The position numbers were made by a program, and so were the translations under genes. This document shows, in pieces, positions 45,004 to 56,454 of a stretch of DNA of 64,000 nt (position 1 is the first letter of the stretch; each line of letters opens with the position of its first letter). The DNA is taken from positions 428,353-492,352 of the forward strand of contig JACGCN010000038.1 of NCBI GenBank assembly GCA_014905825.1. Reading direction: 5' to 3'. Source of the stretch: Lyophyllum atratum (taxonomy: Eukaryota; Basidiomycota; Agaricomycetes; Agaricales; Lyophyllaceae). The notes under the pieces were generated by a model. It had not been told where the DNA came from. It searched no databases and saw only the letters and a list, made by a program, of their open reading frames with translations.

Positions 45004-47949
45004 ATGGACGCTATTCGAGTGTCCAAGGTCAGCTGTAAAGCCCTTGAGATCCTGTCTGGAGCTAAATCTGCTATCTTCACAGGTTGAAGGAGTCGCATGC
45101 ACGAAATCTGGAACAACACGACTGGGCACGATCCACCTGACTGCCCACCACCTCATTTTCCGATATGATGAAGAGGCTGAGAAGGAGATGTGGGTGGGTA
45201 AATGCTATCATCGCCTCTGATCTATACTGATATTAGCCTCGTGTAGGTCCCATATCCTATCATCTCCCTAGTGTCTTGTCTCCCACAAACATTGCAGGGC
45301 CAGTCCCCGGTCAATTTTCATACACGGACGTTTGAGACATTCTCCTTATCGTTCTCGAAGCATACCGATGCCAACGATGTGTTTGAGAGCGTGAAGGAGC
45401 TCACAGTTGCCAGTATGTCTTAGCCTTTGACACCGCGTTTGACATCTCAATATCTGCACCAGCATCTGTGACTCAACTCTATGGTTTCTTCTACCATCCC
45501 AACCCACCTTTACCCACGTCTAATGGCTGGTTAATTTATTCACCACGGGACGAGTTCGGACGGATGGGGGTTGGTTCGCGTAGCAAGGCATGGCGCTTCA
45601 CTGATATCAACAAGGACTATTCCGTGGGTATCCCAACTTCCTCTGCAGAGCCATTTTCCGATTGCTTCTAGTAACTTCAGTTCTGTCCCACATACCCCGC
45701 GCGTTTGGTTGTGCCGACGAGGATCAGTGATACGACCCTACAGTACGCTTCAAAGTACCGCAGCAAATGCCGAATACCTGTCTTGAGCTATCTACACTGG
45801 GCGAATTATGTATGTCATGCTCCTCGTGTACCTTTATACGGGATCTGACGAGTTACAACAGGGAAGTATCACACGTTCCAGCCAACCGATGGTCGGTATA
45901 AACCCAGAATCGCTCCATTCAAGACGAGAAGCTTATCGAGGCCGTCTTCCAAACCCATACATCGCCCGACGCGCGTGCCATGAATGCCCCTGTCTACGGA
46001 GCAACAACCACTAACCTCATCATTGACGCGCGGCCTACGGCTAATGCGATGGGGAACACTGTCAAAGGTGCGGGTACAGAGAACATGGATCATTATAAGG
46101 AGGGGAAGAAGGTGTACCTTGGCATTGATCACATCCATACGATGCGTGAATCTCTCGGCAAGGTGGTGGAGACCTTGAGAGAAGCGGATACTTTGCTTGC
46201 CAGCATCAACAACGATCTACCGAATCAGGTTCCTGGGCTCGCAGTCCTCGATCGAGGAGCACTCCGACGATCTGGCTGGTTGCGTCACATATCCGCCATT
46301 CTCGAAGGCACTATAATTTGCACTCGGAATGTGCATGTCAACTCGTCGCACGTCCTGATCCATTGTTCGGATGGTTGGGATCGCACATCCCAGCTATCTG
46401 CCCTCACTCAGCTCTGTCTCGATCCTTTCTACCGCACAATACGCGGTTTCGAAATCCTCATCGAGAAAGACTGGTTGTCGTACGGCCATAAATTCCTTGA
46501 CCGTTGTGGCCATCTATCATCGGAGAAGTTTTTTCGTCTCACCTACAGATGCGGTGAACTCGAGCAGCGGTGCTGAGGCTTTCCTGGCGTCTGTGCAGAA
46601 CCGGTTCATATCACAGCATCATATTAAGGAAACGAGTCCTGTCTTCCATCAATTCTTGGAGTCCGTTCGCCAGGTCCAGCGTCAGTTCCCAGACCGCTTC
46701 GAATTCAACGAGCGCTTCCTTCACCAATTGTACTACCATTTATACTCCTGCCAATTCGGTACGTTTCTGTTTAACTGCGAGCGGGAGCGTCGCGTCGGCG
46801 ATGGCGGGCCCCCACCCTGGGAGCGCACAATCAGTATATGGGACTTCATGAACTCTCCACCGGAGATGGCATTGAACCTCAATCCAACCTTCGATTCCTC
46901 CTTGAATGACCCCGCGAGCCGCGCACCAGGAGCAGACATGGGTGTCTTGTTTCCGAATCCCAAAGACGTGCGATTCTGGCATGAGTTTATATGGCAAGAC
47001 GGATGAGGAGATGAACGGTAGACCGTTTGCGGCCCAGACGCGTGGTCCAGAGGTAGTCGGCGTTGTAGAAAATGCGGACGAGGACCCATCTGACGCTTCG
47101 AGAGCGGACACTCCTTCCTCGATACCCCCTCCCCCATCACCCTCTGCGAAATCGGCACCTCTAGCACAATCGATGCGCTCCCTTAACCTGAGGCCCGATA
47201 CTGCTAGAGGCGTGTCGCCGAGTCCGAGAACTGCCCCACGGGAGCTTTCCTCATCACCACCTAGCGTGTCAATGCGATCAAATCCGTCAAGGGCAGACAG
47301 TACCCCTCTATTCGCCTCGCCGTCTGACATGTCCCTACGACCAGGTCGGCTGCCCTCTCCGTCGCCACAGACACCTGCCCGTTCCCGGACGAAACCACCT
47401 GATTTCCTACCAAGCAGTGGCGTGAAATCTATATGGGGGAAGCTTTCCTCGAATGCCTCGGCTGCGCTTTCAGCGGTGCAGGACACATATGTCAATGTAG
47501 CCAAGGATTTCATCGGCAGTGGGGAGGGCGAAAGCTCAGCGAGGACGGCCGAACTTCGAAGTCGGGATACCCTGAGCGCGTGGGGAGAGGAACTCCCATC
47601 TTCCTCTACCACCTCCTCCACGGCCCGGGGTCTGCATCCCTTGTCGCCTGCGACGGCGAACCCATGGTCTTCCGCTGCGAGCCCGAGGTCACAACCATCT
47701 GGTCTTGACGAGAACCCGTGGGGTTCGGCGCGATCTACGCACCAATCTGTGCCGGAGCCATACCAAGCCCGGAGCCCACTTCCTCTCGACCCCACGGTTG
47801 CCCATCCATTGCCCAGAGCGGCATCGTCGCTCTCGACTTCGAGCTTAAAGTCGACGTCATCTGTGATACCAGTTCAGAACGCAGTGGAACACGTTTCTCC
47901 GCCAGACGCTTCGAGCGCTGCGGATCCCCTAGGCGTTGGCATGCTATAA
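45004..47949 (+). CDS. YMR1: myotubularin-type phosphoinositide 3-phosphatase (YMR1-like)
   Basis: ATG 45004 (MDAIRVSK) begins a PH-GRAM domain (TIHLTAHHLIFRYDEEAEKE, VPYPIISLVSCLP). Then come the myotubularin-specific segments: SNGWLIYSPRDEFGRMGV, SRSKCRIPVLSYLHW, GSITRSSQPMVGI and VYGATTTNLIIDARP. The catalytic CX5R is HCSDGWDRTSQ (near 46361), followed by FEILIEKDWLSYGHKF and QFPDRFEFNERFL. The C-terminal third is Ser/Pro-rich. Such enzymes remove the 3-phosphate of PI3P and PI(3,5)P2 on endosomes and the vacuole. The frame changes inside a conserved block (DVRFWHE to LYGKTDEEMNG) at 46986-46988, where one extra T breaks the frame. I take this as a likely sequence error, since no intron fits. 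Confidence 0.85.
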
Positions 47950-48582
47950 AAATGCTATCTGTGTACGTATAGAATGAATTCCACTTTGATGGAGCAAGCG
48001 TGCGGGTGAACTTGGCGTATGCAACAGGCGTCTATCCGTGCGTGAATAGACATGTTGTGGACTATATTTCGCTTCCGTCTGCAAAACGGCTCTTGTGGTG
48101 ATCTTATTAACCTCTTGTGGTGATCTTATTAACGTCCGCCATCGGACAGCTAGGGCCACTTTACGTTTTCACGCGTACAATAAGGGAACGTGTCTGGAAA
48201 CCCGTCACTAAGAAGTCGACCCATGCCACGAGATCTTTGTCGTACGATGGCAAGAAAAGGGTAAAGAGGCCACGTTGGCAGGGATCGGCTCATGATATCA
48301 TGAAAAGACCTCTTGTCCTCACATGCTAAGGTTTATCGAAGGCAGTTGAACAGGACTACTGACTGGGTTATCGAGGGCTATCCAAGGGTTATCGATGACT
48401 AGTATAGTGATCCATGTCAGGTTCATTCTCTTGACATCTTTGTGCGATCGATCCCAGATCAAACTGAGATGGCGTGATATGGGGATGTTGCTTACATCAG
48501 CACAGCAGAAGAAATAAAATTTGAACAGAACCAGCAAAGTTGCGCCATCCATCCCTCCCCCTTCCATCTGCTTTTTCTCGCC
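47950..48582. other. intergenic, contains a tandem 22-bp repeat
   Basis: Flank between the myotubularin and SAM synthetase genes. Only the direct repeat at 48090-48133 stands out. Confidence 0.5.
48090..48133. repeat. perfect tandem direct repeat, 2 x 22 bp
   Basis: CTCTTGTGGTGATCTTATTA followed by AC occurs at 48090-48111 and again, base for base, at 48112-48133. It lies between two genes and codes for nothing evident. A recent slippage duplication or an assembly duplication would both produce it. Confidence 0.85.
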
Positions 48583-50080
48583 ATGGTCCTCAACGGCAAC
48601 GCTATCCGCCCGGTTCTGCCTGCAGGCCATTTCCTCTTCACCTCGGAGTCCGTTGGCGAAGGTCACCCTGGTATGTGTTCTCAGTATGACTTATCGAGCG
48701 ATAGCTTATATGGACTGTAGACAAGATCTGTGACCAGGTCTCTGATGCTATCGTGGGTGCATCTTCAAGTGTCATGCAGCAGGAGATTTATATTTTGCAT
48801 TGACCAGCTCGATGCCTGCCTTGCCGATGACCCTAACTCAAAGGTCGCTTGCGAGACTGCAGCGAAGACTGGTATGATCATGGTCTTCGGTGAAATCACC
48901 ACCACGACCAAGATCGACTACCAAAAGGTCATCCGCGAGACCATTAAGCAGATTGGCTATGACGACTCCGAGAAGGGTTTTGATTACAAAACCTGCAACA
49001 TCCTCGTCGCCATCGAGCAGCAGAGCCCGGATATCGCGCAGGGACTTGACCACGGAGACCTGGAAAACCACGGTGCCGGTGACCAGGGTATCATGTTTGG
49101 TTATGCCACGGATGAGACGGAGGAACTCATGCCCCTTACCATCATGCTTGCCCACAAGCTCAACGCTGCCATGGCCGCCGCCCGCCGTGACGGTTCCCTC
49201 GGCTGGCTCCGTCCCGACTCTAAGACCCAGGTTACCATTGAGTACAAGAACGAGGGTGGTGCTACCATCCCCGTCCGTGTCGATACCGTCGTTATCTCCA
49301 CCCAGCACGCTGAAGAAATCTCGACGGCTGAGCTCCGCAAAGAGATACTTGAGAAGATCGTGAAGAAGGTGATCCCCGCCAAGCTCCTTGACGACCACAC
49401 TGTCTACCACGTAAGCTTCCTTCTGTTTTATCATCAACGCCTGTTTTTTATGATGTTACTAGATCCAACCCTCTGGCCGCTTCGTCATTGGTGGACCCCA
49501 GGGAGACGCTGGTTTAACTGGTCGCAAGATCATTGTCGATACTTACGGTGGATGGGGTGCTCATGGAGGAGGTGCTTTCTCCGGAAAGGACTTCTCCAAG
49601 GTCGATCGATCGGCTGCCTACACTGCTCGCTGGATTGGTACGTCCCATAGCTCTTGACTATGTTGCAAAATTTAACATCGTGTTGCAGCGAAGTCCCTCG
49701 TTGCCGCTGGCCTCGCGCGCCGCGCTCTCGTCCAGCTTTCATACGCTATTGGTGTCGCTGAGCCTCTGTCGATTTTTGTCGATACCTACGGTACCGGCAA
49801 GAGGTCGAACGAGGAACTCGTTGAGATCATTCGTAACAACTGGGATCTCCGACCTGGTGTTATTGGTACGTCATTCGGATGCCTTGCGCGGGTAACGCGC
49901 GGCTTATCTTCCTCTCCAGTCCGGGAACTCGACCTCCAAAAACCACAATACCTCAAGACTGCGTCTTATGGTCACTTTGGTGGGTTATAGGAACGCTTAC
50001 CCACACTTGCAATATGGCTAACGATGTTCCAGGAAAACCCCTCTTACACCTGGGAGAAGCCGAGGCAGCTCAAGCTCTGA
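48583..50080 (+). CDS. S-adenosylmethionine synthetase
   Basis: Exons 48583-48670, 48721-48752, 48808-49410, 49463-49637, 49689-49865, 49920-49979 and 50033-50080 give about 393 residues once one base is dropped. Signatures are present: [20 protein letters not shown] at the N-terminus, the central [20 protein letters not shown] and, near the C-terminus, [20 protein letters not shown] and [19 protein letters not shown]. The enzyme makes SAM from methionine and ATP in the cytosol and is normally tetrameric or dimeric. In the last exon the conserved [16 protein letters not shown] end is reached only if the A-run at 50034-50037 has three A's instead of four. An error in the sequence is the simplest explanation, because the gene is essential and otherwise perfect. 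Confidence 0.93.
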
Positions 50081-50608
50081 GCACTACTCATTCATTAATT
50101 TGTTTTGGGTTTCGCTCTCAGGTTATACATCGTATCTCGTCGCATGGGAAGTTCATCCTTCCCCTCATTTATTATCGCACTGCATTGTTTCCATAGATAC
50201 CATATCTTACACACCCTCATCCTGCTCTCCTAAACCCACATCCTGCTTTCCTGGATCATCGCTACCTCCACCTCACAGCCAAGATCTGCTGTTGTTCTTA
50301 TTACTGTTATAATATAGTACAGAGAATAGAGCGCGTTCAACCGCGTATTCTTGATTCACACCAAGTGTTGCACCAATATCTGGACTGCAGAACTTCTTTT
50401 TCGTTCCGTCATTCCGAACCCGATGAACGAACGTTGCCCTGTTTGCACGTGCGGTGTAATCTAATCTATGCGATCAATTTTTTACCTTTCCGAAGAATCC
50501 GATCGATGCAGAAAAATTTCTAAATGTACACTCCTCCACGTCTTGGGCCTACTGCCCGCACGTTTGCCCGTCGACTACCTTCCTTGGTCCCTTAGTTATC
50601 TTATCACC
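50081..50608. other. intergenic, no gene seen
   Basis: 3' flank of the SAM synthetase gene and 5' flank of the amidophosphoribosyltransferase gene. Confidence 0.5.
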
Positions 50609-52703
50609 AGTACGTTTCTGGTACATCTGTACCTCATCAGACACTGATTGGCGTCTGCTCGCGTCCAGTGTGTGGGATCCTAGGTCTACTTCTGCATGAT
50701 CCCAGCGCAGATGCTGCACCTGAGATCTGCGAGGGCCTCTCGCTCCTGCAGCACAGAGGTCAGGACGCGTGTGGTGTCGTCACTTGCGGGCCCAAGGGTC
50801 GGTTTTACCAGTGCAAGGCGAACGGTATGGTCCGCGATATCTTCGACGCCACTTCGATTTCTAGGCTGATCGGTGGGATGGGTGTCGGACATGGTATGTT
50901 ACCCTCAGTAAAGCGCTATCTTATTTATTCAGTTCTCATGTTCGCATCTTCCACGCAGTGCGCTACCCTACTGCCGGCAGCTTCAACAATGCCGAGGCCC
51001 AACCTTTCTATGTCAATTCACCGTACGGTATCGTCTTCGCACATGTACGTCAATATCGCGCCGCTACTTCATTGGTCTTGCGTGTCTTATCTTTGGACCT
51101 AGAACGGCAATCTCATCAACACCGACGAGCTCATGCACTACATGGACGCCACCGCCCACCGTCACATCAACACGGCATCCGACTCGGAGCTCCTCCTGAA
51201 CATCTTCGCCAACAACCTACAGCAAACAGGCAAGTTCCGTATCAACGAAGACGACATCTTTACCGCGATCGGGGGCATGATGGAGCAATGCAAGGGCGCG
51301 TATGCGTGTGTGGCGATGCTCGCTGGGTTCGGGATCATTGCATTCAGAGACCCGAATGGCATTCGCCCCGTTGGGATGGGTGTGAGGAAGAACCCCGGTG
51401 GCAATGACTATCTGTTCGCGAGTGAGAGCGTGGTTGCGGATGCGGCCGGGTTTGGAGAGTGGGAGGATGTCAGACCAGGTTCGTTCGCGCAATCTTCTGG
51501 TATGAGTAGTATTCCTCATAGTTTCTGCGCTTTGTTTTTCAGGTGAAGCGGTCATCATCACTCGCAGTGGCGTTTCGCGCCGCCAAGTTGGAAAGCCGGC
51601 CACCTTCGCGCCCGACATCTTCGAATATGTTTACTTCGCGCGCCCTGACTCTGTTCTCGACGGTATCAGTGTCTACCGTAGCCGGATGGCTATGGGGGAT
51701 GCGCTTGCCGAGAAGGTCAGGACTGTGCTCAAGGAGAACAATATTACGGTAGACGTTGTGATTCCCGTGAGTTTAACTTCGATTGCTGCCGCTATTTCTA
51801 CGAGGACCAACATTATTCCATAGGTTCCAGACACCTCTCGGGTAGCCGCCCTGAATCTCGCTCAGAGACTTCAACTCCCATATCGTGAAGGGTTCATCAA
51901 GAATCGTTACGTAGGAAGGACGTTCATCATGCCTGGCCAACAAATGAGGTATGTGGAATTGAAGCATGTCGATACCACACCATGCTGAGCGGTCGATAGA
52001 AAAAAAAATGTGCGGAGAAAGCTGAACGCAATGGCGCTTGAATTCGTTGACAAAGTTGTGCTTCTTGTAGATGGTGCGTCCTCTCAACATAGCGCTACAC
52101 TATCCTCTGATCTCCTCGAATCCTGATAGATTCCATCGTTCGTGGTACAACATCGAAGGAGATCATCCAAATGGCCAAAGATGTCGGCGCCAAGAAGGTT
52201 ATTGTCGCAAGTTGTGCTCCCCCCATAAGGTACGCTACGATAGGCCGTACTCAATTCCATTCTTAACTCAATGAAACCTTAGATACCCTAATGTGTACGG
52301 AATCGACATGCCATCGCGGGCCGAGCTCGTCGCGCACGGTCGTGACACCGAAGAAATCGCTGAGGCCATCGGAGCCGACCTCGTCATCTTCCAAACGCTG
52401 CCTGATCTAGAGTTATCTGTACGGCATCTCAACCCTAACATCACTACCTTTGACTGTTCCGTCTTCACGGGTGAGTACGTTACGGGTGGCGTGACTGAGG
52501 AGTACCTGCTGCACCTCGAGGGCCTGCGCGCAGACAATATGAGGGGCAAGACGTTGAAGGCTGATCTCGGTGCCCTGGAAGGAAAGGGGGGAGGCGGGGC
52601 GGAGCATGGTGATTCCCAGAAGGATGTGGATGTACCGTCTGGGAATCCTATGAATGGGTCGGATAATACGGTTGGCCTGCATAACACATGGAAAGCAACT
52701 TAG
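50609..52703 (+). CDS. ADE4: amidophosphoribosyltransferase (glutamine PRPP amidotransferase)
   Basis: First committed step of de novo purine synthesis: PRPP plus glutamine gives phosphoribosylamine. No ATG stands before the invariant [11 protein letters not shown]. An intron (50610-50668) placed directly before it joins an upstream A to TG and makes CACC-ATG, so the start codon is split by the intron. With exons 50609, 50669-50893, 50959-51044, 51103-51478, 51543-51766, 51824-51948, 52000-52073, 52130-52229 and 52283-52703 the sum is 543 residues in frame. Motifs: Cys nucleophile at residue 2, [50 protein letters not shown] and the PRPP loop [18 protein letters not shown]. The length and tail (HNTWKAT) are normal for fungi. 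Confidence 0.93.
50610..50668 (+). other. intron splitting the ADE4 start codon (A^TG)
   Basis: GTACGT donor after ...TTATCACCA and a GTCCAG acceptor before TGTGTGGGATC. Splicing creates CACCATG TGT GGG. Without splicing the frame lacks an ATG ahead of the conserved Cys. Confidence 0.65.
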
Positions 52704-52917
52704 AGCTAATGTAAATATCTATCTAATGTATTTCGAGGTAACATAATGTACATCATGTTATAGATGACTCCAGAGAGTAGTGTTGGGAACGGTCCGAGTT
52801 GGCAGAGAGCATGTACGCGACGCGTTGTTTGCTGATATTTGCTTCATCCCCACACTGAGTGATTCTCATCCGAGTTCTGGTTCGAACTTCAGATACCCCG
52901 TCGATCCTTACGCATCG
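52704..52917. other. short intergenic spacer
   Basis: 3' flank of ADE4 and 5' flank of the oxidase; the frame here is open but lies upstream of the signal-peptide ATG. Confidence 0.5.
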
Positions 52918-55261
52918 ATGGCCATTCCTAAACTCGGGTTTCTCTTGTCTAGTGCCTGTCTCCTCATTACCTTGGCTGCTTCAACCTTAGCCCTTGACTC
53001 AGCGTGGAACGGTTACACGATACCTGGTTCAACAACACCTGCACCCTTTACACCTTTCTTCGTCCCGCCCGGAGCTAAAGCCTACGATTCATCTTGTCCT
53101 CTCATCTGTTACTCTGGACAGTGGTCGACCATATTCTCCTCTGGTTATTTCCAAAGATCGATTCACTCATCCTCTCGCGCAAATGCAGAAATCGCCTTCA
53201 CCTTCACAGGAACAGGCATCGAATGGTTTGGCAATTGCGACAGAAATCATGGAATCTCACTTGTCTTTGTCGATGGCCTCCTCAAGCGGAAAGTAGATGC
53301 GTTTTGTGATTATGACAAACCTCGCAGGCAACAGCGAATCTTCTGGGATTTTGATCTGGCCTACGGACATCACACAATAAAGATAATTAATACAGCGAAG
53401 AGGCCTGGCTCTCATAGACCTATGCTTTGCGATATAGACGCCTTTGTTGTCACACGAGGAATCGAACCAAACAGCCAATCCCAGTTTTCGTCTTCATCTG
53501 CTCTAGGAATTCCTCCCTCGTTTCTAGAAACACAAGCTCTAGCTTTAGACACGGCCTCTAAGTGGACTTTAACTCAGAAGGGAACTACCGGTGTACACGC
53601 TATGGAACTCGCGATCATCTCTTCCAGCCATGCGATCATAATCGACAAGGTCGAGCACAATCCTCTGACGATATCTGGACATCCTGCCTGGGCCGCCCTA
53701 TATAACCTCCACACCCATGCCGTGAGACCACTCGCTATGCAATCTAATTCCTTCTGTGCAGGTGGGACATTCATCGGAAATGGAACGTTCATTAATGTTG
53801 GCGGAAATCCCGTTGTGGAGGGCCGAACATCTTCTGCGGACTTTGGTGACGTCGACGGTCTTCAAGCCATCCGTATATTCGAACCTTGCGATTCCGAATC
53901 CTCCGACGGGTGCGAAATCTACGAACATCATTCTCAAATCCGAATGGCAAGTCCTCGGTGGTACAATACTGTCGTTCGAATCAGCGATGGTAGCGCAATG
54001 ATTATTGGTGGATCGAAGAAAGGAGGCTGGATTAATAACGCGACCGTTAACAATCCCACGATCGAATACTTTCCGCCGAAAGGCATCCATGGCTCTAATG
54101 GTCTTCCCATCGACCTGCCCTTTTTGGTCGAAACTCTGAACTCGAATCTCTTTCCCATCGCCTTTTCCCTTCCGGACGGGAAAATTTTCATGGCCGCCAA
54201 CCAGGATGCGATCATTTACGACTGGAAGAACAACCAGGAACAAAAGCTTCCCCGGATCCCGAACGGTGTACGAGTCACCTACCCAATGACAGGAACTGGC
54301 CTTCTTCTACCACTATCTCCGGAAAACAATTACGAGGCCGAGATTCTTATCTGCGGTGGGTCTACTATCGACGACAACAAAGCAAGCTCTGAGATCTCCT
54401 CGAAGGACCCAGCATCGTCCCAATGCTCACGGATAGTTTTGACTGAACAGGGTATCGCGGCAGGATGGCAAGTGGAATCGATGCCCCAAGCTCGGATCAT
54501 GCCTGACGCGGTGCTCCTTCCGACGGGCGAAGTCCTGATTGTCAATGGGGCGGGTTCTGGCATATCTGGCTATGGCAATGTTCTCAACCAGGTCGGCGCG
54601 TCGAATGCTGACGACCCTGTTTTGACCCCCGTCTTGTACAACCCACTCTCAGCGCCTGGCGAACGGTTTTTCATCGGCAGGTCTACCCTCAAGCCAGATC
54701 CCGCGACTCTACCACAGCGTAGCGACATTGACTCCCGCGGGTGATGTCATGGTGGCGGGAAGTAATCCTAACTTGGATCGGAGCGAGATCAAGTATGGGA
54801 CGGAATACCGGGTCGAATGGTTCTCGCCGCCGCCGTATATGAAAATGAATCGCCCAGAGATTTCTGGGGAGGTTACGAAGCTGGAATTTGGCGCGCAGAT
54901 CGAGGTGAAAGTGAGCGTGCCTGGAGGAAATGCGGGACAGTTCAAAGGTGCGCCATTTCCAAGGCTTGGAAGATGCTTATTGACGAGATACCGTTCATAT
55001 TTAGTCGCTCTCGTGGACCTTGGGTTTGTGACACACGCAGTACATGCCAACATGCGCCTCGTCTATCTGGAATGCTCAGTGGAAGGCGAGACTCTCACAG
55101 TCATCGGTCCACCCAACGGGAATGTATATCCACCTGGTCCAGGCTGGTTGTACTTCTTGGTCGACGACGTTCCCAGCGAAGGGGTGAAAGTGATGGTCGG
55201 TGATGGTCAGAGTCCACCTGTCGACAAAGCGGCATTGGAGAAGTATGTGTTTTCCACCTGA
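52918..55261 (+). CDS. copper radical oxidase (glyoxal-oxidase family) with N-terminal extra domain
   Basis: ATG 52918 gives a signal peptide (MAIPKLGFLLSSACLLITLA). An N-terminal domain of about 190 residues (TGTGIEWFGNCDRNHGISLV, CDIDAFVVTRG) precedes the seven-bladed oxidase domain. Catalytic features of the galactose/glyoxal oxidase class are visible: Cys in SNSFCAGGTFIGNG and Tyr in SPRWYNTVVRISDG (the thioether pair), Tyr-His in RLYHSVATLTPAGD, and His in DLGFVTHAVHANMRLVY. Such secreted enzymes oxidise aldehydes and make H2O2 used in wood decay. Exons are 52918-54947 and 55005-55261. Frame is kept only if the T-run at 54667-54671 is one base shorter, which yields ERFSSAGLPSSQIPRLYHS and 761 residues. 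Confidence 0.88.
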
Positions 55262-56454
55262 GCTTCTGGTTTTCATCTGCTCACGTATTCATTTCCGCCT
55301 AGCCTGCTAAAGAATTCTGGCGTTGATCAGTATGAGAAATCAAAAGGACAAGAAGTGGAAGACGCCTCTGAGTGAAGCGCGACGAAGTTGTAGACCCCAG
55401 TTCGATCTGCTATTGTTGATCTGTCCATTCTATCATGTCTTCTGTAGTAGTATGTAGTAGTTCTGTAGTCGCCGTTGCGCAGAAGTTTTGATTCCCTTGA
55501 TCATTGAATAACATGACTATGTAGTGTTCAGCTAAACCGAATCACCATGGTTCTACGACCAAGTATCATAGCCGCTGCGAGGTGGACGGCTGCGGCTGGA
55601 CCAGTCTCGCCCCTTCTGGACATTCTTATGTGTGGACTGTCTAAGCAACATGAAGGGCGAATACATCATTTGATATATAGAAGAGAGACGGAGATGAAAG
55701 TTGACCTACAACTCGCCAACCGTCGCCTCGTGGATCGTCCGAGAAGCACTCACCGAAATCCATGACTCGCGGGGGATTCTATCCTCGATACACTTCATCC
55801 ACAGATTCGGGATCGAAGGAGGGAGGCATACAGCATCCCGTGGGTGTAAGTGCGGCTGAAATCAACGGCTTACTTCGTCAGCTACGGGCTCGGCCGTCGG
55901 TTTGTCGTCAGGCGAACGAGGTTAAATTCACGATCCTCTCTGAGTAACATCGCGCACAGGAGGCAGAGATCTCGAGACCCTTGGGCATGGGGTTGGAGAG
56001 CATGGAGTTGTCGAAGCTAATGTGGCACAGATGATGGATGGATTGAACGATAATCTGAACATGTGTTACGATGAGAATTGGTCAAAACTGGGGCATAGAT
56101 AGTTAGTGGGCCCAAAATGGGGTCATTTGAGTGGCAGGTGACCATACCAATGACCATGGCCGTCAAGTTATCTCATTGACCACGAGCAAGGCGTTATATG
56201 TACCGCGAATTGCGACGAGAAAGTGCCAAATATCAGCGGGCTGAGAGTTTTTCGTCCCTTAGAACCTCAGAATCATTACAGATTCAAGAACACAGCGTTG
56301 GAGGAAGGCGTCAGCACAGCCCCCGGCAAGCCCGGCATCAATTTTGTTCGATCGCTGATCGATCTTGAACTCAAGTTGAACTGACCTTGGCCTTGAGGCA
56401 GGAGGCGTCTGTAAGGCCAACGCACTACCTCCCCTCCTCCCCAATCTCCTCAAG
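55262..56454. other. intergenic, no gene seen
   Basis: About 1.2 kb with small unsupported frames (55547-55765, 55762-55947). A TGTAGTAG-type repeat lies near 55443-55469. Confidence 0.45.

Noticed and set aside
46740..47795. 351-codon minus-strand frame over the myotubularin tail
   Set aside because: Shadow of the Ser/Pro-rich C-terminus; the plus-strand frame continues a recognised gene.
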